A program made the position numbers and the translations under genes. From NCBI RefSeq assembly GCF_011189575.1, contig NZ_PUJW01000025.1, positions 1 to 57,529 on the forward strand: DNA of 57,529 nt, written 5' to 3'. This document shows positions 18,323 through 25,230 of the stretch, piece after piece. The notes beneath the pieces are model-generated. The model was given only the letters and a program-made list of their open reading frames with translations, was not told the origin of the DNA and did not search any database. The stretch's first letter is position 1; the number at the start of each line of letters is the position of its first letter. This DNA comes from Photorhabdus cinerea. Its GTDB lineage: Bacteria; Pseudomonadota; Gammaproteobacteria; Enterobacterales; Enterobacteriaceae.

Positions 18323-21300
18323 ATCATTGAACAAATCAGTAAAGGATACATGGGATAACAGAACATATATACCCAGTACACAAGGGCAAAAAGGGTTATG
18401 GTTACTTGATCAGGTACTGAGTCAACCCGAAAGCTACAACATCCCATTACTTATAGAAGTGGGGACTCAGTTAGATCATAGTTTACTGGAAAAGGCTGTT
18501 ACTCAATTTGCTGAAGTCACTCCTGTTTTACGCACACACTTTACATTTCATCAAGATCAGCTTTATCAAGTTATAGAACAACCCTATCATATTCATATTA
18601 TGCACAAAGCTATCACCGAGGCGAATCATCCAGAAAAAATTATTCAACAAATGGCGTCAAAACAATATGATTTGGCAAAAGGACCGTTATTCGATATCTG
18701 TTTAATAACAGGGGAATTAAAACGATGTTGGTTGGCGTGTTGTTTTCATCATATTATCGTTGATGCGCCATCAGTGACTATTTTTATAAAGAATATTCTC
18801 GAATGTTATGCTCATTTAGTTGAAAACAGAGAGTTTAATTATCTGAAAATCAGTGCTGATTATTTGGAGTTCACTCAATGGCAAAAAGAGCAATTAGATA
18901 AACCTGAAATTTCCACCATGAAAGACTATTGGAAGGAAATACTTACTCCGTACCCTTCTATGATAGATCTCCCAACTGATTACCCCAGAAAGGAGTGCAA
19001 AGGAACCAAAGCAGGTTATCGGAATTTACAACTTAGCCATGATGACGCATTGAAAATATCTCAGCAGGCAAAAAATCTTGCAATGACTCCTTTCATGTAT
19101 ATGACCATGTGCTGGCAGTTTTTGCTGTATCGTTTATCTGGTCAAAAAGATATCACAATTGGTATTCCTTTTACGCTGAGGGATAACAGTGAATTTGAAG
19201 AAACTGTGGGATATTTGGTTAATACTTTACCATTTAGATCTCATTTAGATTCAAGTAGTACAGTGAATCAGTTTGCAGTATCAGTCCGTAATTGCTTTAT
19301 TCAAGCACACTTAAATAAGCAATTACCGTTTACTGAGATTGTTGCAAATACAGGCCAGAACTTCGGCTTAGATAACCCCGTGTTTCAAACATTACTTGTC
19401 AATCTCGATACTATCAATGGTGCATTACAGGATTTCCCTTACTCAATAAAGGTCACCGAGCAGTATATTCAATCCGCTAAATATGATTTAACCCTATTTG
19501 TTGAAACGGGTATATCTCATCAGTTAATTATGGAATTTAATGCCGAACTATTTAGAGGCAACACCATCCAATATTGGCTGGAGCTATATAGACAAACAGT
19601 TTTATATATGGGAGAGTGGGGTGAAAAGACTTTAGGTGAAGTTGAAATACTCACTCAAGATGAACAACTATACATCGTAAATCGTTCAAGTACTCCATTA
19701 GCTGATATGAACAACCCATGTTTTATTGGTGAGATAGAAGAATATGCAAAAATTCATTCGAACAGTATTGCATTAATAACACGTCACGGTCACTGGACTT
19801 ATGGATGGTTAAATCATCGCGCCAACCAGCTAGCTGAATTCATGTATACAAATCATACAATCAGTGCGGGTTCACGAGTAGGTTTATTGCTAAACCGAAA
19901 TGAAGATTCTATTGCCGCTTTGCTAGCCGTTTTGAAAACAGGCGCATCTTATGTTCCCATTGACCCCAATTATCCCCAAGAACGTGTTGAATATATGCTC
20001 CGGGACGCAGCGGTGGATTGTATCATAACCACCAGTGAGTTTGTCACAACATTATCTGCGACCATCCATAAAATTGTGTTATTAGATGAAACGGTATTTA
20101 TACGGGATGTTAACTGGCAATCAGTGCAACGGAAGCCAGAAGATGAGCTATATGTCATCTACACTTCCGGTTCAACAGGACAACCCAAAGGAGTGCGTTT
20201 ACTAAATAAGACACTGTCCAATCTTCTTACATGGCAAAAAGAGATCACTATTTGCGTTGAAGGTGATTGCACACTTCATTATATGTCTTTATCTTTCGAT
20301 GTTTCTGTACAGGAAATATTTGGCACTTTATGTACTGGCGGAAAATTATATATTGCAGATGAAGAGGAACGTAAGGATCTACATCATTTACAAAGTATCA
20401 TTGAGTTAAACGAGATCCGCCGGGCATATTTTCCCTATGTGGCACTTCAACATTTGGCTCAATTAACAGCCACGAATAAAGCTCAACTATCAATGCTTGA
20501 TGAAGTTTACTCAACAGGTGAACAGCTGGTTCTTACTTCTGATATTAAACATATGTTTAATACCAACCGAAGACTGATTAACCTTTATGGTCCTTCAGAG
20601 AGTCATGTTTGTTCTGCTTATGTCATGCCGGCAGATATATCTTCGTGGGGAGACAGCGCATCAATAGGGTATCCACTACCCGGATTTACAATGCTTATAT
20701 TAGATGAACACAGACGTATAGTTCCAGCTGGTGTCGCAGGTGAACTTTGGATTATCAGTGATTTTCTTTCTCCAGGTTATCACAACAAAGATCATGAAAC
20801 TCAAGCACGATTTTTAACCGGAAACTGGCTAGGTACACTGAGCCAACATGCTTATAAATCTGGTGATCTAATAAAACTAAAATCCGATAACTCATTTACA
20901 TATCTTGGTCGTTTGGATAACCAGTTAAAAATCCGAGGATTCCGCATTGAACCATCAGGAATAGAAGCAGTTATCAATTCATTGGATGGTGTAAAAGTAT
21001 CCGCAGTCATTGGAAAGGAAATATCAGCAGGTAACAAAATGCTGGTGGCTTTCATAATCACAACTGAACCATTAGAACGCGTTGAATTGTTAACTAGGTT
21101 ACGCAGCTATCTACCAGATTATATGGTTCCAAATGAGTTCATATTTTTGCCTGATCTTCCAACTACTCCCAGTGGTAAAATTGATCGAAAAGCACTGCAT
21201 CACATTGAAATAACTAAAATGTCGGATAATGTTGAAAAAAACGACATTGAAGAGGTTCTGACTTCAACCGAACAAACAGTAAAATTACTCTGGCAAAAAG

Positions 21301-22706
21301 TTTTTCCGAATCGGGCGATTAACCCAGGAGATAATTTTTTCAATATCGGAGGGCATTCGTTGTTAGCAACACAGCTAGTATATTTACTACGCAAAGAATT
21401 TAATGTCGATTTTCCGATTAAATCACTATTTAATGCAGCTACCTTACGTGATATGGCTGATTCGGTTGAAATGTATCTGAATAACGACAAAAAATCAGAT
21501 GATGAAATAAAGAATACATTTATTAACGATGCTTTCATCCAGCATGATTGGACGTATACGCTCCAATTAAATCCATCAATGAGTAGTGATGTATTACTCA
21601 CAGGTGCTACCGGTTTTTTAGGTATCTATCTGCTTCGGGCTTTACTGCAACAAATTACGGGTAGAGTCATTTGTTTAGTCAGGGCCATAGATAGCAATGC
21701 CGGATTGAGCCGTATAATAAAAAATGCTCATTGCTATGGCATCGATCATGACATTGATTTTTCACGTGTTGAAATTGTGGTGGGGGATATTGCCAAAGCG
21801 AAATTTGATCTAACAGAGGCAGAATACCAATCATTATCAGAAAGAGTATCTAAAATATATCACGCAGCTGCCCATATTAATTTTGTTCTCCCATACAGTT
21901 CTGTTAAGGGAGCGAATGTCGATGGTATCGTGGAAGTCATTAATTTTTGCTGTCACCATGAGCGTAAGAAGCTGGAGTATATTTCTACTATTACTGTCTT
22001 TGCACCGGACTATCCCAAACAACCAATAACAGAAGATAGTCTCCCTGACTATCCGAACTCACTATCTATCGGTTATACTCAAAGTAAATGGGTAGCTGAA
22101 CAGTATGTACAGCAGGCCCGATATCAAGGTGTTGATATCAATATTTATCGGATAGGGCGTATATCAGGTGACAGTATGACCGGTGCATGTCAAGAAGATG
22201 ATTTTTTATGGCTACAAATTAAAAGCTTTATCCAAATGGGAATTGCACCATACCCTGAATTGCTAACTACTGATCTATTGCCAGTTGATTTCGTCAGTCA
22301 GGCCATTGTGGCATTATCAGCCTCTAATAAGATACATGAGCATCAAAACTTCCATTTATTTCATCCGAAAGGCACAGATTTTACCCCAGCATATCTGGCT
22401 ATTACACAAACAGAGTATGACATCACAACGGTTTCTGAATCAGCATGGTTAGAAAAACTCGAACAGATGGTTGTCAATGGCGATGACGTGGCTCTGGGAT
22501 CACTGATCCACCTTTTTAAAGAAAATGCTTTGAATATTGGCAATAATACCTATAACAACCGAAGTACACGCGAAGCCATTAAAGTCCTAGGTCTCGATTT
22601 TCCAGATATTAATGTAAAAACTTTCTCAAAACTAATTTCTTATTTTATGAATAAAGAAATCATACGGTCATATAACCCTGAAAGCAAACAATATGTAAGA
22701 CACTAA
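18312..22706 (+). CDS. NRPS C-A-T-reductase module (NpsB-like)
   Basis: A 1464-residue terminating module. The condensation domain (about 15-450) has CFHHIIVDAPS near 144, an HHxxxDA variant of HHxxxDG. The adenylation domain (about 465-925) has A3 YTSGSTGQPKG near 616. A hand-aligned code is DVQYYTLVCK, whose first part resembles proline codes (DVQ..AHVVK) while four positions differ. The thiolation Ser is in IGGHSLL near 1014. The C-terminal thioester reductase domain (about 1085-1460) has GATGFLG and YTQSK, indicating NAD(P)H-dependent release as an aldehyde. An aldehyde next to an anthranilate amine cyclises to a pyrrolobenzodiazepine carbinolamine. ATG 18312 is chosen for its GGAGAG site; a TTG at 18285 lies inside npsA. 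Confidence 0.92.
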   Translation: MGNESLNKSVKDTWDNRTYIPSTQGQKGLWLLDQVLSQPESYNIPLLIEVGTQLDHSLLEKAVTQFAEVTPVLRTHFTFHQDQLYQVIEQPYHIHIMHKAITEANHPEKIIQQMASKQYDLAKGPLFDICLITGELKRCWLACCFHHIIVDAPSVTIFIKNILECYAHLVENREFNYLKISADYLEFTQWQKEQLDKPEISTMKDYWKEILTPYPSMIDLPTDYPRKECKGTKAGYRNLQLSHDDALKISQQAKNLAMTPFMYMTMCWQFLLYRLSGQKDITIGIPFTLRDNSEFEETVGYLVNTLPFRSHLDSSSTVNQFAVSVRNCFIQAHLNKQLPFTEIVANTGQNFGLDNPVFQTLLVNLDTINGALQDFPYSIKVTEQYIQSAKYDLTLFVETGISHQLIMEFNAELFRGNTIQYWLELYRQTVLYMGEWGEKTLGEVEILTQDEQLYIVNRSSTPLADMNNPCFIGEIEEYAKIHSNSIALITRHGHWTYGWLNHRANQLAEFMYTNHTISAGSRVGLLLNRNEDSIAALLAVLKTGASYVPIDPNYPQERVEYMLRDAAVDCIITTSEFVTTLSATIHKIVLLDETVFIRDVNWQSVQRKPEDELYVIYTSGSTGQPKGVRLLNKTLSNLLTWQKEITICVEGDCTLHYMSLSFDVSVQEIFGTLCTGGKLYIADEEERKDLHHLQSIIELNEIRRAYFPYVALQHLAQLTATNKAQLSMLDEVYSTGEQLVLTSDIKHMFNTNRRLINLYGPSESHVCSAYVMPADISSWGDSASIGYPLPGFTMLILDEHRRIVPAGVAGELWIISDFLSPGYHNKDHETQARFLTGNWLGTLSQHAYKSGDLIKLKSDNSFTYLGRLDNQLKIRGFRIEPSGIEAVINSLDGVKVSAVIGKEISAGNKMLVAFIITTEPLERVELLTRLRSYLPDYMVPNEFIFLPDLPTTPSGKIDRKALHHIEITKMSDNVEKNDIEEVLTSTEQTVKLLWQKVFPNRAINPGDNFFNIGGHSLLATQLVYLLRKEFNVDFPIKSLFNAATLRDMADSVEMYLNNDKKSDDEIKNTFINDAFIQHDWTYTLQLNPSMSSDVLLTGATGFLGIYLLRALLQQITGRVICLVRAIDSNAGLSRIIKNAHCYGIDHDIDFSRVEIVVGDIAKAKFDLTEAEYQSLSERVSKIYHAAAHINFVLPYSSVKGANVDGIVEVINFCCHHERKKLEYISTITVFAPDYPKQPITEDSLPDYPNSLSIGYTQSKWVAEQYVQQARYQGVDINIYRIGRISGDSMTGACQEDDFLWLQIKSFIQMGIAPYPELLTTDLLPVDFVSQAIVALSASNKIHEHQNFHLFHPKGTDFTPAYLAITQTEYDITTVSESAWLEKLEQMVVNGDDVALGSLIHLFKENALNIGNNTYNNRSTREAIKVLGLDFPDINVKTFSKLISYFMNKEIIRSYNPESKQYVRH

Positions 22707-22712
22707 GGAGAA

Positions 22713-23105
22713 ATGATGTTTAAAGCTGTGTTCGATAAATATATAGAAGCAGTTTTGGAAAAATCACCAACAAAACTTGCTGCTCTATTTTGTAACGATG
22801 GCATTCTGAGGTTACCATTTCGTACCAGTCGCGATACAATTGAGAGCCAGTCACAGATACTTGAGCATTATTCAGCAAGTTTTGGTCAGGCACCTCTGAT
22901 TTTTACTTCTGTTCAGGATGTAGAACTGTACTCTACAGATAATCCTGATATTTTTATCGTTGAATATCGACTGAATGGTAAGACCTTGCCAGATAAAAAA
23001 GACTTTTATTGTTTATATATTAATGTATTTAAATTGAACAACGGTAGGATCAAAGAATTACATGACTATGAGGATGTTCTTAATCGAGCAACCATTTTCT
23101 CTTAA
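22713..23105 (+). CDS. Small NTF2/SnoaL-fold protein, PhzA/B-like
   Basis: A 130-residue cytosolic protein that starts 7 bases after npsB with AAGGAG overlapping the npsB stop, so it is co-translated. It begins with a KYIEAV..KSPTKLAALFCNDG helix-strand pattern. Its late segment (FIVEYRLNGKTL...FKLNNGRIKELHDYED) resembles the PhzA/PhzB segment ending in FELENGRIKxxxEF, typical of the NTF2-like fold. PhzB-type proteins condense or orient amino-ketone intermediates. Here it could assist cyclisation, dehydration or a later condensation of the aldehyde product. I do not recall it in the K. oxytoca cluster, so the function is open. Confidence 0.75.
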   Translation: MMFKAVFDKYIEAVLEKSPTKLAALFCNDGILRLPFRTSRDTIESQSQILEHYSASFGQAPLIFTSVQDVELYSTDNPDIFIVEYRLNGKTLPDKKDFYCLYINVFKLNNGRIKELHDYEDVLNRATIFS

Positions 23106-23146
23106 TTTTGGCTGTTTTTAATCGTAAATTAAGCAAATATTTATAA

Positions 23147-23200
23147 GCCTGTTCTATAAAAAATCACTTTTCTTTATAAATTTTTATTTATGGGACAGGC
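23147..23200. repeat. Long hairpin between NTF2-like gene and marR
   Basis: GCCTGTTCTATAAA at 23147-23160 can pair over all 14 positions with TTTATGGGACAGGC at 23187-23200, using two G-U pairs in RNA. A loop of 26 mostly A/T bases separates them. It may terminate or attenuate the NRPS transcript before marR, or form part of the marR operator. No T-run follows on the plus strand. Confidence 0.55.
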
Positions 23201-23247
23201 AGTTAACTCGATTTCTTATTCAATATTCAGGTTATAAAAGAGCCCAC

Positions 23248-23718
23248 ATGACAACAGATAATCAAGATACTTGTGATACTACCATAACATCTTTTGAAGA
23301 TGCATTGAGCAGGCTTCAGTGTGTCCTTGTTGCAAGAAGGACCATCACAAACCCGGAGGGTATTTCATGGGCAGAATATGATACTTTACATTTACTTCGA
23401 CAATATCAATCTATGAATCCTACTGCGATTAGCGAAAAACTCGGCTTTACTCGCTCTAAAATGTCTAAAATTCTGAGATTGCTAAAAGATAACGAATTTA
23501 TTAAACAAGAAACAGGAGAAAACGATAAACGCGAGTTGGTCACTAAATTGAGTCCAAAGGGGCTAATGTTTTTGCAGCGAGTCGAGTCCAACAGACACAA
23601 TATGGCTGATATTGTGGCATCTAATATGTCCCAAAGTGAAATAGCCATATTTACAGAACTTTGTCATCGTGCCGCAAATCTTTTATATACACAAACACTA
23701 ATTAATGATGAGGATTAA
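23248..23718 (+). CDS. MarR-family transcriptional regulator
   Basis: A 156-residue winged-helix DNA-binding protein. The recognition region NPTAISEKLGFTRSKMSKILRLLKDNEFI is followed by the wing ETGENDKRELVTKLSPKG, in the usual MarR layout with flanking dimerisation helices. It is the last gene of the biosynthetic island and same-strand with the NRPS genes. Such regulators usually repress an exporter or pathway and are released by an aromatic ligand, so it could sense 3-hydroxyanthranilate or the product. Target sites are not proven; candidates are the repeats at 16299-16328 and 23147-23200. Confidence 0.88.
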   Translation: MTTDNQDTCDTTITSFEDALSRLQCVLVARRTITNPEGISWAEYDTLHLLRQYQSMNPTAISEKLGFTRSKMSKILRLLKDNEFIKQETGENDKRELVTKLSPKGLMFLQRVESNRHNMADIVASNMSQSEIAIFTELCHRAANLLYTQTLINDED

Positions 23719-23789
23719 ATATTATGAAGATAAAATCACGCTTCACAAAAACTAAAGCTGAATTAACCTATTAAGTGCAGCAGGTATGA

Positions 23790-24145
23790 TAGATGTTGGG
23801 GTTGTGGTTGAGCAGACCCGCCGGTTACCCGGACGGGCCCCTCCTTAGAACCGGACGTGCGGAACTCATCGAGGCGCAGGCTCCTTGCCTACCGTGACGC
23901 CGGATAGATTTAAGCAAGCCAAAAATTCATCAAAAATTAGTGTTGCAAAAAGGGGGGTGACCATAGATTCAGGATCAGATTCAGCTTTTTCCACGTCAGT
24001 TGGCGACGACCACCTTTACGGTTGAACCATCTGTAGATTATTCGCGTACTTTGGTAGATAAACTGCCCAACTCGTCTCTGGTTATCAGATATGCCGTGAT
24101 AATTTATCCAGCCTCTGACTACTCTGATGACGGTATTCAAAACGA
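23790..24145 (-). mobile_element. Remnant of a group II intron (maturase tail plus 3' ribozyme end)
   Basis: On the minus strand, bases 24145 down to 23937 encode a group II intron protein C-terminus: VRGWINYHGISDNQRRVGQF, YRWFNRKGGRRQLTWKKL, after which the frame decays. Downstream, a domain V-like hairpin runs from GAGCC to CACGTCCGGTTC at about 23850-23885, followed by a GC-rich stem around GGGCCCGTCCGGGTAACC, as expected for domain VI and the intron 3' end near 23790. The reverse transcriptase body and the 5' part are missing, so it cannot move. It is truncated exactly where the pretoxin fragment at 24146 begins. Confidence 0.8.
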
Positions 24146-24222
24146 GCCTTTTGTCAGCAGTCACCGGCAGCGTGTAAACAAGCCGGAGACGTTATCAGTT
24201 TAGGTACTGACTTCGTGCCGAT
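24146..24222 (+). repeat. 77-bp imperfect direct repeat, right copy
   Basis: Right-hand partner of 7597-7673. Here the reading frame continues beyond the repeat into the rest of the pretoxin domain, whereas the left copy stops. Confidence 0.85.
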
Positions 24223-24493
24223 CATTGGTGATATCAAAGGTTTTGCCGAAGCCGAAAGCACGTTAGATTATCTGGCCGCCGCCGTAGCGATTATTCCGGG
24301 TGCGGGTGATGCTGCCGGGAAAACTATCAAGGCGGTAGAAAAAGCCTTACAGAAAGGTGACGTTGGGGAAGCTTCCAAACTGTTCAATAAGGCCAGTGAT
24401 GAAATAACATCAGTATCACGCCCCGGTCATCGGCAGTCAGAAATCAACGTAGGAACAAAAACCACCCCAAAATTTTACTGGTCTATAAATTAA
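24146..24493 (+). pseudogene. Orphan cdiA-CT fragment: pretoxin domain without toxin
   Basis: Read in the pretoxin frame, this encodes FCQQSPAACKQAGDVISLG, then DFVPIIGDIKGF, IPGAGDAAGK and a helix ending in SKLFNKASDEI. That is the pretoxin-TG type entry domain found in front of many CdiA toxins. After SRPGHRQSEINVG, a sequence that normally opens a nuclease-type toxin domain, it runs into FYWSIN and a stop, so the toxin is gone. It has no start codon or immunity gene. An internal ATG at 24215 is probably not used. Confidence 0.75.
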
Positions 24494-24768
24494 CCAAATA
24501 ATTCAGAATGAGATCCACATCGGATTAAGATTAGTTCCTGTTTTTCCCAATCAATATCCCATATCAACAAAAAATCTGGCTGTATATGGCATTCCATGCA
24601 CGGTTTCCAATTTCCTCTTAATTGATGCTGTTTAAAAGTCTCCGGTACAGTACCCGTAACGATTAGCCTGTTAATGAGTGTTTTAAGTGGTTCTGTGTTC
24701 CTCTTTCTATCCAGAATCGCTTTTTTTAAATCCTTTTTAAATTGCGCTTTCTGTCTAATCTTCAGCAT
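24490..24768 (-). CDS. yafQ: YafQ-family mRNA interferase toxin
   Basis: A 92-residue RelE-superfamily toxin that should cleave mRNA on the ribosome. Family residues are present: FKKDLKKA near the start, HQLRGNWK, ECHIQPDFLLIW and the terminal SHSELF containing the catalytic His and Phe. The start at 24768 (MLKIRQKA) is the family start and overlaps the antitoxin end by 14 bases; upstream codons in this frame lie inside the antitoxin. It forms a standard antitoxin-first dinJ-yafQ operon between the CDI debris and T6SS operon A. Confidence 0.9.
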   Translation of the reverse strand: MLKIRQKAQFKKDLKKAILDRKRNTEPLKTLINRLIVTGTVPETFKQHQLRGNWKPCMECHIQPDFLLIWDIDWEKQELILIRCGSHSELFG

Positions 24769-25027
24769 CATCACCACACACACTAGAAAATAATTCATCT
24801 GCTGAAATGAATACCTCATCAGTTACCGGTGCAGCAATTGCTTTTAGAGTTGTCCTGTTAGGTATCTTTAACTCAATAGGAAATTCCTGCCTTAATGAAA
24901 CCTGATTTAAAAATATCCTAATAGCATCAGATAGACTTATTCCCAACGCGGATAGCACCTTTTCCGCATCTTCTTTCAACTTGGGATCAACTCTTGCTCT
25001 GACAATTTCAGCTTTTATAGTTGCCAT
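24755..25027 (-). CDS. dinJ: DinJ/RelB-family antitoxin
   Basis: A 90-residue antitoxin. The N-terminal ribbon-helix-helix (IKAEIVRARVDPKLKEDAEKVL...SLSDAIRIFL) binds the operon operator, and the acidic C-terminus neutralises YafQ. AAGGAG lies upstream of the ATG. It ends inside the start of the toxin gene, so toxin translation depends on antitoxin translation. Confidence 0.92.
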   Translation of the reverse strand: MATIKAEIVRARVDPKLKEDAEKVLSALGISLSDAIRIFLNQVSLRQEFPIELKIPNRTTLKAIAAPVTDEVFISADELFSSVCGDDAED

Positions 25028-25183
25028 TTTAGCCTTAGCTCCTTGTTATCAGTTTACATCACAATGTAGCACACACGAGCCACAAAAATAGCTTTTAATC
25101 TTCTTTGAACAGGTTAAATCTTTGACTATATTACCCACCTCAGAAATGCACTGGTAATAACAATCAAAAAAACAAAGCTTTTA

Positions 25184-25205
25184 AGCCCGGCATTAAAACC
25201 GGGCT
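25184..25205 (-). terminator. Intrinsic terminator of T6SS operon A
   Basis: AGCCCGG (25184-25190) pairs with CCGGGCT (25199-25205) around an 8-base loop. Read on the minus strand it is followed by a T-rich tract ending in TTTGTTTTTTTG. It lies 26 bases after the clpV stop. Confidence 0.75.
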
Positions 25206-25230
25206 AATACACTTAAGGACGGTACCTATC

